DNA from: Locusta migratoria
Lineage: Eukaryota; Arthropoda; Insecta; Orthoptera; Acrididae
Direction: 5' to 3'
Assembly (NCBI GenBank): GCA_026315105.1
Contig: CM048744.1
Coordinates: 345,553,668-345,617,667 of the forward strand
DNA: 64,000 nucleotides
In this document: positions 32,011 through 42,744 of the stretch, piece by piece
Position numbering within the stretch: position 1 is the first letter of the stretch
Layout of the letters: each line of letters begins with the position of its first letter
The notes under the pieces: generated by a model
The model's database searches: none
The model's input: the letters and a program-made list of their open reading frames with translations, nothing else
Told to the model about the DNA's origin: nothing
Program-made: the position numbers and the translations under genes

Positions 32011-33236
32011 ACATATGAATGGATATGGGCAGATCTTTTTTACTGTCTATGTGCCAGAATCTCTTGGAAGTTTTGGCTCTGTTTGTTCATTCAGGATTTT
32101 GTGGGGTAATTTTAGTTTATGGATGAATATCTCCAATTGTTCAAGGAGATCCATATGTAGCCCTTTATCAGTAACATGTAGTATTAAAAGATGGTCATTA
32201 ATATCACCAGCTGGGTGTTAGTAGTGAGCTATGTGTCATGCAAAACTAGATTTGCCTAAGTTTTTTAGTCTAAGGGCATCCATATGTTCCTTGTAACGGG
32301 TTGAAAAAGATCTTCCTGTTTGTCCAACATAAAAGCAAGAGCAGGAGCATTTCAGTTTATATATGCCTGATTTATGGTGCATTTCACTAGTGGGTTTGTT
32401 GCATGTATAATTTTATTTTGTAATTTATTATCTATGTAGAAGGAGATTTTTATGTTATATGGCCTAAAGAGGTTTGCAAGTTTATATGACACTTTTGTGT
32501 CTATTGGTGTCTATGAGGGTGGGGCTGTATCCATTGTTATGGGCTATATGTTTGAGTATTTCAATTTCTTTGCATGCAGTTGCTTCATTAATGGAGATCC
32601 GAAGTATTCGATTCACAGATGACCTGAAGAAGGCAGTCTTATGTTGGTTGGGATGGCATGAAGAATTATTAATTGAAACATCTGTGGCAGTGGCTTTGCT
32701 GTATATTTGGAAGGGAAGTTTGTTATTTGTACAAGAGATAATCATATCAAGGAAATTAATTCCTTCCGTTGTTTGGTGTTCAACTGTAAATTTAATGTTT
32801 GGGTGCATTTTATTCATTTCATTAGCCATGTGATTTAGCTCTTCTTTTGGGCCAATAAAAAGTATTATTGTGTCATCTACATATATTTTATAATATATTA
32901 TTTTCTCTGTGAATTGAGGGTAACTGGAGAAGAAATTTTGTTCTAGGTTGTGTATAAATATGTCAGCCAGTAAGCCTGCAAGGCTGCTGCCCATTGCCAA
33001 ACCATTGTTTTGCATGTAAAACTTGCCATTAAATGAAAAATAGTTATGTGACACAGGATTAGTTCGAGCAATGTTAAGAGTTCATGAATTTCAGCTATAC
33101 TTAGCTTTTGGTGGTTAATTAAATTCTTTTGTACTATTAAAAGAGTCTCTTTCCAGGGAATGTTGGTGTAAAGGTTAACTATATCAAGAGACGCAAATAT
33201 TGCTGTGATTGGTATTGATAGGGAAAAAAAAAACAA
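32010..33236 (-). mobile_element. Penelope-like element, RT plus GIY-YIG, 5'-truncated
   Basis: Minus-strand frames give RT motif A (FASLDIVNLYTNIPWKETLL), motif B (NNGLAMGSSLAGLLADIF), motif C (YYKIYVDDTIILFIG) and GINFLDMIISCTNNKLPFQI. The LTSFDVVSLFTNIP / GTAMGSPLSP / YVDDTF / FLDVLI set is diagnostic of Penelope-like retroelements. Downstream (about 32360-32260) reads CSCSCFYVGQTGRSFSTRYK, a GIY-YIG endonuclease start in the PLE form. Frameshifts near 33050 and after 32480 inactivate it. The 5' end is truncated at an A-rich junction 3-4 bp from the next LINE. Confidence 0.9.
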
Positions 33237-33239
33237 AGT

Positions 33240-34715
33240 TTAAGTCGAAACGAGGCCCCTGGAGTAGATGACATTCCCTCAGAGCTACTGAAGTCTCTGG
33301 GAGAACCAGCCATGACAAAATTGTTTCACCTGGTGTGTAAGATGTACGAGACAGGTGAAGTACCCTCAGACTTTAAGAAAAATGTTATAATCCCCATTCC
33401 AAAGAAAGCAGGTGCAGACAGGTGTGAAAACTACAGAACCATCAGTTTAATAAGTCATGGTTGCAAAATATTTACACGAATTATGTACGGAAGGATGGAA
33501 AAGCTGGTAGAAGCCGACCTCGGGGAAGATCAGTTTGGGTTCAGAAGAGATGTAGGAACACGGGAGGCAATACTCACTTTACGGCTTATCCTAGAAGATA
33601 GATTAAGAAGAGGCAAACCTACATTTCTAGCTTTTGTAGATTTGGATAAGGCTTTTGACAATGTTGATTGGAATAAACTCTTTCAAGTTCTGAAGCAAGC
33701 AGGAGTAAAATATAGGGAGCGTAAGGTTATTTACAATTTGTACAAAAACCAGACAGCGGTTGTCAAGAGTTGAAGGGCATGAAAGGGATGCAGTGCTTGG
33801 GAAGGGAGTAAGACCGGGTTGTAGTCTTTGTCCATTGTTATTCAATTTGTACATTGAGCAAGCTATAAAGGAAAGCAAGGAGAAATTTGGAGAAGGAATT
33901 AAAGTTCAGGGTGAAGAATTAAAAACATTGCGTTTTGCCGACGACATAGTAATTCTGTCAGATACAGCAAAGGACCTGGAAGAGCAATTGAACGGAATGG
34001 ACAGTGTGCTGAAAGGTGCATATAAGATGGACATTAACAAGAGCAAAACTAGGGTAATGGAGTGCAGTGTAAGAAAATTAGGTGATGCTGAAGGAATTAG
34101 ATTGGGTACCGAAGCAATAAAGGACGTAGATGAGTTTTGTTACTTGGGCAGTAAAATAACAAATGATGGTCGCAGTACAGAGGATATAAAATGCAGAACG
34201 GCAATGGGTAGAAAAGCGTTTTTGGAAAAGAGAAATTTGTTAACATCGAATATCGATTTAAGCCTAAGGAAGTCCTTTCTGAAGGCATTTGTATGGAGTG
34301 TTGCCTTGCATGGGAGTGAGACATGGACGATAAACAGTGCGGACAGGAAGAGGATTGAGGCTTTTGAAATATGGTGCTACAGAAGAATGCTGAAGATTAG
34401 GTGGGTGGATCACGTAACTAATGAGGAGGTACTGAACAGAATTGGGAAGAAAAGAAATTTCTGGCATACCTTGACTAAAAGAAGGGATAGATTGGTGGGA
34501 CACATTCTCAGACATCAAGGAATTGTGAATTTAGCGTTGGAGGGAAGTGTGTGGGGCAAAAACCGCAGAGGAAGACCAAGAGATGGATACAGTAAGCAGA
34601 TTCAGACAGATGTAGGTTGCCGTTCTTATGTGGAGATGAAGACGCTTGATCAGGATAGGGTATTGTAGAGAGCTGCATCAAACCAGTCTCCGGACTGAAG
34701 ACCACAACAACAACA
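33240..34715 (+). mobile_element. RTE-type LINE, 5'-truncated copy 2 with a single-base frameshift
   Basis: It starts with EAPGVDDIPSELLKSLGEPA and continues through KKNVIIPIPKKAGADRCENY, motif A AFVDLDKAFDNVDW, motif B RPGCSLCPLLFNLYIE (the usual RQG is RPG here), motif C LRFADDIVILS and the C-terminal WHTLTKRRDRLVGHILRHQG. One extra A near 33765 (GTCAAGAG versus GTCAGAG in copy 1) splits the frame at 33773/33760. The 3' end GTCTCCGGACTGAAGACC plus ACAACAACAA tail matches copy 1. The endonuclease half is missing. Confidence 0.93.
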
Positions 34716-34839
34716 AAGTTTCTGTTGCGATGAAGATATGCGAATAGAATGGAGAAGAAAGACAGCGTTAGGCCACACTGCAGTGTGACTGTCCGCAGTA
34801 GAATGAGCATTTGCTGAGAGTAGGCTTGCACAGTCTGAC

Positions 34840-34996
34840 CTGGGAATGCTGGCGCGGCGGTCTATTTCCTGGAACGCCTTCTGCAGGCGGCAGGTGAAGG
34901 CGTCGCTGCAGTCGCCACCGGCGCGACTGGAGAAAGCGTCCAGGGCTGACGTTACCCTCTCCGTCAGATCGTTCAGCGCCCGACCCTCCGCCTTAT
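34840..34996 (-). CDS. Internal coding exon of an unrecognised host gene
   Basis: The minus strand shows acceptor GTGTTGCGATTGCAG, 157 bp of open GC-rich sequence and donor CAG/GTCAGAC. The peptide includes ALNDLTERVTSALDAF, then GGDCSDAFTCRLQKAFQEID and RRASIP. It is hydrophilic and predicted mostly helical, with two cysteines six residues apart. Phase is 2 nt in, 2 nt out, and the terminal AG pairs with the first G of the exon at 4678-4777. I do not recognise the family. The cysteine pair could suggest a secreted protein, but no signal peptide lies in the window. Upstream exons must lie at higher coordinates and were not found. Confidence 0.75.
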
Positions 34997-35271
34997 CTGC
35001 AATCGCAACACACACATACACTCTATTTTCATGATAGCTCTATCTGTAACACGAGCCTCCGCTCGCGTTGATATATATGCACGGTGTTTCACTAAGTGTG
35101 TTTGCCTCTGTAACTTATAAAATAATAGGTGACGGGAAATTTTAATGCGGTAGGTCAACACAAGAAATGTTACACTTTCTGCGGAGCTATGAACATAGTT
35201 TATTGTCTCATTTTCCAGAGAGTTACAGCACAAAAATATAATTTTTTAAATGGAACAATAGTTTTTTTGGT
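34997..35271 (-). other. Intronic DNA upstream of the 34840-34996 exon
   Basis: Contains the pyrimidine-rich acceptor approach and AT-rich DNA. No other feature was seen. Confidence 0.5.
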
Positions 35272-36001
35272 AAAAGTGCAGTTTATGCGGCAGCGGCTAG
35301 CCGTCGCGCTCGCTATGTTGGGAACGGCAGAGCAGCCAATCAGGAGTCACGATGCCGCGGCCAATAAGGAAGAGCGTTACAATTGTACTATGTAAACAAA
35401 TCGAAGCGGTGTATGCAAAAATTTTTGACCTATCTATAAGTTACAATTGCTATCAGTATGGATGTCACTTGATCACAGTTTCGAATATATCATAAAATAA
35501 ATAAAACATGCTATACCTGCTCTATGGTTGACAGGTTCTTGTATGTACCCTTGTCCGGTCGGTAAAAGTAATTGCGATAATTTCCAAGAATGCTTGCAAT
35601 CTAGGTAGCTCGGACTGAGCGTACAACTGTAAATCAACTGAGTGTTTCTGAACCGGAGATTCAGGCGCTATACCTAACTTAACTGTCACTTAAAATGATC
35701 ACTGTTTCGTACTGGTCATAAAACAAATAAAACATGTTTGACTATTGTGGTGTATTAATAATAGGTCACTTATGTCCGTAATACGACAATCTAAAAATCT
35801 CTTATATATGGAAAATTAATTATAATCACACAAACGCCGCACCGATATCCTCGAAAAAACTTCGAAATTGACGCCAAGTTTACTCGTCATGAAACACGCA
35901 ATCTCATTGGCCGCGGCATCGCGACTCCTGATTGGCTGCTTTGCCGTTCCCAACCTAGCGAGCGCGACGGCTAGCCGCTGCCGCATAAACTGCACTTTAA
36001 C
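35272..36001. mobile_element. Foldback/TIR element with about 105-bp arms
   Basis: The left arm AAAGTGCAGTTTATGCGGCA...GCCGCGGCCAAT (35276-35365) recurs inverted as ATTGGCCGCGGCATCG...TGCCGCATAAACTGCACTTT (35907-35999) with only a few mismatches. The roughly 520-bp interior holds two diverged direct copies of GTCACTT...GATCAC.GTTTCG...CATAAAA.AAATAAAACATG about 240 bp apart. No transposase or target duplication was resolved. Confidence 0.8.
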
Positions 36002-36250
36002 CGTTTTTGCAACAAAACAAAATAAATAAAATGAAACATTTCAAGTTTACTCACGAAAACGTAACAGGCAGAGTTTCTTTTAGTGTTTAATAACGTTAGC
36101 GAAGCCTTGACACAAACAGTGAAGAAACTCTTGCCCATTTGTTTTATACGGTGCGATGGCATCTCCGCAAGCGAAGAGCAAGCTACACGGCTGAAAACAA
36201 TATTGCATGAGTGCGAGCAGTAAGTTTATGCAGTTTTCTATTAGTTATAT

Positions 36251-36276
36251 GTGGTGTTTGTTCTTTCGGACACCAC
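36251..36276. repeat. Short hairpin sharing TGTTCTTTCGGA with 40161-40183
   Basis: GTGGTGT and ACACCAC form a 7-bp stem around TTGTTCTTTCGG. It lies just beyond the tail of the LINE at 36296. Confidence 0.6.
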
Positions 36277-36283
36277 ATATATA

Positions 36284-37616
36284 TCATCATCATCATTAGT
36301 CGTTGTGCTCATTGCTGAGCGTCGTGACCGCATGAACCAAGCGTCTCCATCCCGGACGGTTGTCAGCTTCTCTCAGTGCCTGCTGAAGATGTAGACCGGA
36401 GATCTTGATTTGGTCCATCCATCTGCTCGCTGCTCTTCCTCTTGGTCTTGTGCCCTCGATCTTTCCTTGTAAGATTATTTTTTCTAGGTTTTCTCCGTCT
36501 CTTCTCACAATATGGCCAAAGAACTGGAGAATTTTTTCGTCGATTCGAGAAGAAAGTCGTCCGGAGATATTGAGTTGTTCAATAATGGACACATTTGTTC
36601 TTCTTTCGGTCCATCTTATGCGTAGCATCCTACGCCAGCACCAAAGCTCAAACGCATCAATGCGTTGTTTGTCTCTGAGTGTCCATGATTCACAGCCATA
36701 AAAGAAGACAAAAAACACGAGTGTTTCAACAAGCCGGATCTTTGTGCTATTTGTTATTGCTCTGCTCTGCCAGATCTTCGTGAGCTTCTTCATAGCCACT
36801 CGTCCTAGCGTGATCCGTCTTCTTATCTCCTCTTCACAACTACCTGTGCTGCAGATGGTTGACCCAAGGTAGGTGAAGGACTGCACGACTTCCAGTTCCT
36901 TTAATTGACCTGTGAGCTGGATCTGTTGTTCTCGATCAATTAACATGATTTTGGACTTACTGAGGTTGATGTCTAGTCCATATGCTAGACTAATGTCTTT
37001 TATTCTAGTTAGTAGCTCAGTAAGTTCATCTTCGCTGTTGGCTAAAAGTACAGTGTCATCAGCAAAACGGAGGTTGTTGACAGTTCTTCCGCCAATTGAG
37101 ATGCCTTCGGTCCAACCATCAAGAGCTTTCCTAATGACGTGTTCTACATAGATGTACAGTTGTGGGGATAGAACACAACCCTGTCTCACACCTTTTGAAA
37201 CTCCGAAGGAATCAGACGTGCCAGCACTTGTCTTTACAATTGCGGAGTGATCATAGTACAGATTTTTGATCAATGCTGTCAAGTGGGGAGGGTCACCGAT
37301 CTCTGCCAGTACCTGCCACAACAACACAGTCAAAGGCTTTCCTATAGTCAAGGAAGCAGATGAAAACGTAAACACAGAACTCTCGTCATTTTTCTACTAT
37401 TTGTCTTACGTTGAGAATCTGTTCACGAGTTCCTTTCCCTTCAAAAAAACCTGCTTGTTCTGAGGATATGTGGGGTTGAATGTACGGCTTCAAACGTTGG
37501 TTCAGTATGTAGAGTAAAATTTTACTTGCGTGAGATATGAATGCAATAGTTCGGTAGTTTGAGCAGTTCCTGATAGACCCTTTCTTGTGTAAGGGAATGG
37601 AATATAACTTATACAA
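36284..37616 (-). mobile_element. RTE-type LINE (second family), 5'-truncated
   Basis: A long minus-strand frame (36296-37375) carries RT motif B (SKGVRQGCVLSPQLYIYVEH), motif C (LRFADDTVLLANSEDELTEL), the DINLSKSKIML block, FFYGCESWTLRDKQRIDAFE and the C-terminal FFGHIVRRDGENLEKIILQG, ending with the stop TGA of SNEHND. The preceding part (37386-37616) reads YSIPLHKKGSIRNCSNYRTI and EQAGFFEGKGTREQILNVR. A frameshift near 37380 joins the two, and motif A is damaged there. The tail is (ATG)n. It is distinct in sequence from the 9925/33240 family. A 359-residue open stretch suggests a fairly young insertion. Confidence 0.9.
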
Positions 37617-37879
37617 ATTGCTGATAACGGGAAACGATCCTTTCTTCGGTGCGGAAGCACTCCTAGGCCCTTACACTTACGGAAATCAGTTTACAAAAAC
37701 TACGAGTTTGAGTTCTAGTGGACAGGGTAAAGTTGAGAAATTGTATCTGACGAGAGGCGTACTTGAGCAATTCCGTGCAGGTGTGGTGATAGCTGTGATC
37801 CCACTGATCTACATCGAACAATAACGAAAAAACACGATCAGCGACTGCAAGGATCATAACTACCCATAAAGCACAAAGA

Positions 37880-37998
37880 AAAACCTGGTGTAGGCGTCAG
37901 CACAACTACCTAGGAAGCAGGAGACCCGGCTTCGAATCCTGGCTGGGTACATATTTTCAACTTTACCCATTCGCAGTTAACGTCATACATTCCGTGAA
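37880..37998 (+). mobile_element. Second SINE family (CTGGGTACA type), copy 1
   Basis: tRNA-like head GGTGTAGGCGTCAGCACAAC and B-box CCCGGCTTCGAATCCTGGC, then GGCTGGGTACATATTTTCAA and CAGTTAACGTCATACATTCC. It aligns with 40010-40130. Confidence 0.75.
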
Positions 37999-38544
37999 TA
38001 TGAGTTTTCTTACTGCTTTTACGATATGGAGCACACTGTAGAGACTCAAAACTCGGCATTAACTAAAAAACCACACGACATTTGTCCTTGTATTGTTTCC
38101 TAAGAACGCTGTTAGATATGAAATTGAACATGATTACGATTCTGTATAAGGCACACAATTCTACTGATAAATTTATTTCTCTCTCGTGAATAAAAATGGT
38201 TAATAAATAACAAAAACTGTTATATTTTTCCGAAAGGCGCAGTTCATCCACACAACAACGGCAAATTTTGTTCGCTACGCTTCCAGCCAAATCCGTGAAT
38301 GTGGAACATTGCTGTCTATACCACCTGGATACTCAGGTGTCCTATCGTGTAAACCATATATGTTCATATTTCGTTTCTTGCCAAATTACAATATGGCTGC
38401 TACGAAATGTTACTAGAAAACAAAAAGAAATTACTTCTAGATTCCACTCTCATAGCAGCCAATTACATCGCATATTGATATTAAGTCGTAAACTAAAAAT
38501 AAGCAAGTAATTCTTTATCACATAAAAACTGATGGAAATTCATT

Positions 38545-38855
38545 TAGAGACATTGTTAAAAGATTATTTACACCAAGAACACTGTTATTAAATAGATTAT
38601 TTATTTCAGCAGGCCTGTTTTGGCGTGATTGCCATCATCAGGATAACTGTAATTTAGTGTAAAATACATGGTTAGTTGTACTATTAAATTTATCTGGATA
38701 ATGTAAACTAATAAATACATTCTTTATATATACATTGGTTGGTCTTCTTTTCCTTGTAATATCGATTTCTTACTCTATCGGTTTTGTTTAGCTGTTAGAT
38801 TAACAGGTATGTTATAAGAACTGATATTTTTGTAATTATTTATGATGCATATTTT
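38545..38855 (-). repeat. Penelope-like inverted arm, left
   Basis: About 300 bp repeated in inverted orientation at 40705-41005 at roughly 75 percent identity by eye (AAAATACATGGTTAGTTGTA, TACATTGGTTGGTCTTCTT, TTTAGCTGTTAGATTAACAG). The complement of 38611-38642 reads CCTGATGATGGCAATCACGC then CAAAACAGG, a decayed hammerhead-like core (CTGATGA, helix II, GAAAC). PLE terminal repeats are known to carry hammerhead motifs. Confidence 0.65.
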
Positions 38856-40009
38856 CACGCTATGATTAACCGATTAATAAACCTAACTCTGGAATAAGAT
38901 GCCATATAGAAATACATACAAATCTTTCAATATATTGCAAAACGAAACTATTTTTATTCTAAAATTGTCATTTACAAATCCATATAATAAGCACACTAAA
39001 CTCAAAGAACCCAGCATACATAAGGAAATAACACTGTCTATACCACATATATAGGAGCGATATTTCACAGAAGCAATAGAATACTAAAAAGCATTAGCAA
39101 ATATTCGCACATAATCAGACTACATTCATGACAATTAAAAATCAGCTCTATATTTAAATTCCGAAATTTATAAAATTCTATGTAAGCAATGCGAAAAATT
39201 TTATATGGTTCAGACTGGAAAGAGCTTCAATATCCGATATCGAGAGCAGGTTAGAAATAGCGACCGCAACCACTCGACTTTTTTCCAGCACTTAAAGTGA
39301 GAACAACACATAACAGACGATATTGAACAAGCCATGAAAATTTTGCATATTACACAAAAGGGAGCACTAATGAACCTTCCCGAGAAGGTTGAGATTTATT
39401 CACACATACATAAATTTACCCTCAACAAATAGAAATGACACATAAACGCTACTTAGAAAATTATATTAGTATCACCTACCAAAGAGATAAACAGAACTTA
39501 CAAACCAGTGACGTCTCTACAACCCGGTCGTATAACAGTAGTGTCTGAGCGTACAACTGCAGTGTGTATGCAAATTCATAGGTTTTACACACAATTCCGC
39601 ATTGTCCGCCATGTTTTAATTTGACAAACGAATTTCCGTAATTATTACACCACAAAGACTTGTTTGCTTACCTCTTGATTCGATAATTTTGTCAATATGT
39701 GTTGTAATAGGTTGGTATGGAAGCGGAATCGAAAAATATTTTTCTTTTGTTTTCTTGTAATATTTCATAGCAGCCATATTTGAATTTAGCAAGAAACGAA
39801 ATGTGAACATCTATGGCTGTCAGGAGTTCTTATATCCCAAGAGAAAATTTCTTTCCCTCCAGTGAAATTCGCTGTGACATTAGCCAATGAACGACGACCT
39901 GGAAAGTGACGTCAAAACGACATGCACTTGTTCCTTCCATGTCACAGGCGCCATCTTGATTTGCTGTTTATCTCATAGTTTTGCAGGTGTGGTGATCACT
40001 GTGTCCCCA

Positions 40010-40135
40010 GTGGTGTAGGGGACAGCGCAACTGCCTAGAAATCAGGAGACTCGAGTTCGAATCCCGGCTGGGTACACATTTTCAGCTTTGCCCAATCGCA
40101 GTTGATGTCATATATTCTGTGAATATTAAATAATA
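40010..40135 (+). mobile_element. Second SINE family (CTGGGTACA type), copy 2
   Basis: Head GTGGTGTAGGGGACAGCGCA, B-box GAGTTCGAATCCCGGCTG, GGGTACACATTTTCAGCTTT, CAGTTGATGTCATATATTCT, then an AAT-rich tail. The shared upstream GCAGGTGTGGTGAT occurs before both copies. Confidence 0.8.
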
Positions 40136-40160
40136 ATAACAACTGCAGGATCAGAAGTAA

Positions 40161-40183
40161 CGTCTGTTCTTTCGGAACAGACG
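40161..40183. repeat. Perfect 9-bp stem hairpin CGTCTGTTC/GAACAGACG
   Basis: Stem arms 40161-40169 and 40175-40183 around loop TTTCG. Together with 36251-36276 it shares TGTTCTTTCGGA and CCACATGTATAT-like flanks. Confidence 0.75.
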
Positions 40184-40204
40184 CCACATGTATATGATAT
40201 TTTT

Positions 40205-40704
40205 TATTCCCCCCCCCCCCCCCAATATTTTAATGCTTAGTTTCGAATAAGTCGCGATTTCCGAGAGTATGCCTACACCGCTATTCCTCACTTGTCATTA
40301 ATATTTCGTAGTTTATTTCTGAATATGTCACGATTACAGAGTATGTGATTAAGATCCTAACAGGATACCTTTAATTTCTTTTGCAAGTGTATACAGAATA
40401 ACCAGAACAGCGTCGTCTGCTGACATCTCTACATCCTTCTGGATTAACCGTTTTAGATCTTTGCCTAGTATCTCTGGGAAAGATTTTTTGATTTTTCGCT
40501 TGGGATATAAGCGCACGTATGGCTGACTCACTCAGACAGCTGAAGTTCAACATCCCAATGTTACAATCATATCAGAGGTCTTATTATCATAAAATTATAA
40601 GTAATTACTGGAAAGCAAACAATTACGACATGTAAGCCTAACCTTGTAATATCGCTGACTCATATAACTTTAACATACGAAATAAACTTTTGATAAAATA
40701 ACAG
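40205..40704. other. Unassigned AT-rich DNA
   Basis: A poly(C) run lies near 40208-40223. Nothing else was recognised. Confidence 0.4.
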
Positions 40705-41005
40705 CGTCATAAAGAACTACAAAACATCAGTTCTTATATATCTGTTAATCCAACAGCTAAAGAAAAGAGGTAAACAAAGTTAGAAATCGAGATTAGAAGA
40801 AGAAGAATACCAACCAATGTATGTATAAGGTATGTATTTATTAGTTGAAATTATTCAGTTACATTTAATAGTACAACTATCTATGTATTTTACAGTAATC
40901 TACAGTTAACATGGGGTTGGCATACACGCCAAAACAGACATGTTGTAATAAATAATTTGATGAAAAGCAGCGTCCTTGGTATAAATCATCTTTTAACAAC
41001 TACCT
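40705..41005 (+). repeat. Penelope-like inverted arm, right
   Basis: Inverted partner of 38545-38855 (TACAACTATCTATGTATTTT, CATACACGCCAAAACAGACA). Confidence 0.7.
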
Positions 41006-41084
41006 AAATCTTAATGTGTATTTAAAAATTGAGGTGTTTGTGCATATATTTCACTCTAAAGCCAAAACTACACGTCACATACGA

Positions 41085-41395
41085 ATAGTGTTTGTATGTG
41101 GTAGTAGATATCAGTCTCCCATTGAGCACTATGCTGGTAGAGGGTTGATACCTATAAGGGGGTGGAAGATATGGGAGTTGAAAGTTACCGACTTATATAA
41201 AATTCTACGAGTAGGTGTCGATATTTTGCTATTCAGGAAAAAATACACAATGGAGACGAATGATTTCTTTGTGTGGTTGTAGTACAAAGTCTCCCGTTGT
41301 ACACCATAGCAGTTCCGTGTCAGTAGCTATAAGAGGGTGGAAGATATAGTGGTTGAAAGTCGTCAGTTTATATGAAATTCGGACTGAGGACCTGT
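41085..41395 (+). repeat. Diverged tandem duplication, period about 190 bp
   Basis: AGTCTCCC.TTG, GGTGGAAGATAT.G..GTTGAAAGT and TTATAT.AAATTC occur at 41112-41205 and again at 41290-41385. Confidence 0.65.
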
Positions 41396-41984
41396 GATGA
41401 CTTTTGAAACTATAAAAGCAAAGAGGTTATATACAGCGAAACATGATGCCAAGAAGGTTAGAATAAAGGGAAATGGCGTAATCTATGGCGAGCCATCTTG
41501 GTCAGTTTTGGAATACTATTTCTCCGTTAAAACTATGCGTTAAGTCGACCCTCTTACATTAGTACATTGAACTGGCAGTCGCTGCAAAGTATGCACTTCC
41601 AAAAAATATGCTTCCTTCAATAAATAGTAATATATATCATAATATATTTGAAAACTTAATTTTAACGGCTAATTTGCACTCTTTTAACACGTTGTACATC
41701 AAGGCACAACCGTCGGACGTATTATTCCTGTTTTAAGTGACATAAAACATTAGTTCTATAGTACGAAGATTCTCCAAAACTTAGCAATAAGGCGGCGGCA
41801 GGCATCACTTTTTTAGCGTAAGGGCGTCTCCCTGTATTCTATCCTCCTTGCATGATGCACATTCTTCAGCTGTTTTTGTGCAACAAGCGTACGAATAAAC
41901 AAAAAACCTGAGTGTTGTAGTTTTGAAAAGTAAAACTACCAAGAAAGATGCCTGAGCATAAGAAAGAAATATCGCGTTCTCCAT
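41396..41984. other. Unassigned AT-rich DNA
   Basis: Nothing recognised. Confidence 0.4.
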
Positions 41985-42460
41985 CCGTTTCTAAAAGACA
42001 GAATACGGCGCTGAAAAGTGAATCTACAGACGATAGAAACTTGAAATTTGTAGATGTTGTTTATCTTACACTGTAGGCATCAGCGATTTTTCGATTTCCC
42101 ATCCCTAAGGCCGTGAAATAGGGGATGAACGGTTTTTTGAAAATACATTACTATTAAGGCAATTTGGAAGCAAGAAATACAAAACTTCGGATTTAGATTT
42201 TTGATTGGAATTTTAAAAACACCGTGTTTCGTTATTTTTGGAAATTAAGCGGGTGAAATAAGGGAATATCTTTTAAGGCTACTAAGGCTACTTTGATGCT
42301 AGGAATGCAAAAATTTGGATTTGCAAACATGGTTAGAATTTTAAAAGAAAAAAATGTTTTTCGGGATGTTTTGAATTCTGCCATCAATGATGCAATAGGG
42401 GGTGGCAAGTTGTACCAAAATACTTGATTTGGAAAGCGTTTTAAAGCTAAATCCATGAAA
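41985..42460 (-). repeat. CTAGCTGAAACCCCG-type repeat fragment, inverted
   Basis: The complement contains TTCATCCCCTATTTCACGGC, ATCGAAAAATCGCTGATGCC, AAATTTCAAGTTTCTATCGT and TTGCCTTAATAG, matching the last units of the repeat at 22078-23005. Confidence 0.7.
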
Positions 42461-42744
42461 GTGTATATTCAGACTTAGAAACAACCAATGCAGACCATCC
42501 AGTCTGGGCGTGCGAAACAGCGGGAATTAAGCTAATTACATATATTACGCAGCGGCCCCAGATAAATACAAAACGATGGAAATCTGATTGACAAATTAAA
42601 ACAAGGGAGGCAATACGAAATCATGGGCGAAAATATCAAGGTGCAGGAAGAAGTTATATATCAACGTTGAGCTTAATGATATGGAACGTCGAAAACTTGC
42701 ATAGAATGTAATAGCGATGCTGAAAAGTCAAACAATCTGATATA
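42461..42744. other. Unassigned AT-rich DNA
   Basis: Nothing recognised. Confidence 0.4.

Larger units (their letters stand above)
38545..41005 (+). mobile_element. Decayed Penelope-like element between inverted arms
   Basis: Between the two inverted arms, the plus strand at about 39155-39440 encodes a PLE-style GIY-YIG piece: CEKFYMVQTGKSFNIRYREQ, then VRNSDRNHSTFFQHL and KGALMNLPEKVEIYSHIHKF. The RT half upstream is almost gone. A later insertion (SINE family 2 and its flank, roughly 39985-40200) sits between the endonuclease remnant and the right arm. Confidence 0.65.

Noticed and set aside
32474..32833. 119-codon plus-strand frame
   Set aside because: It is the antisense of the Penelope-like RT, whose motifs read clearly on the minus strand.
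34650..35021. Single long minus-strand reading frame covering the 34840-34996 exon
   Set aside because: The frame extends past clear splice sites into AT-rich sequence and LINE tail. Only the 157-bp exon has coding character.
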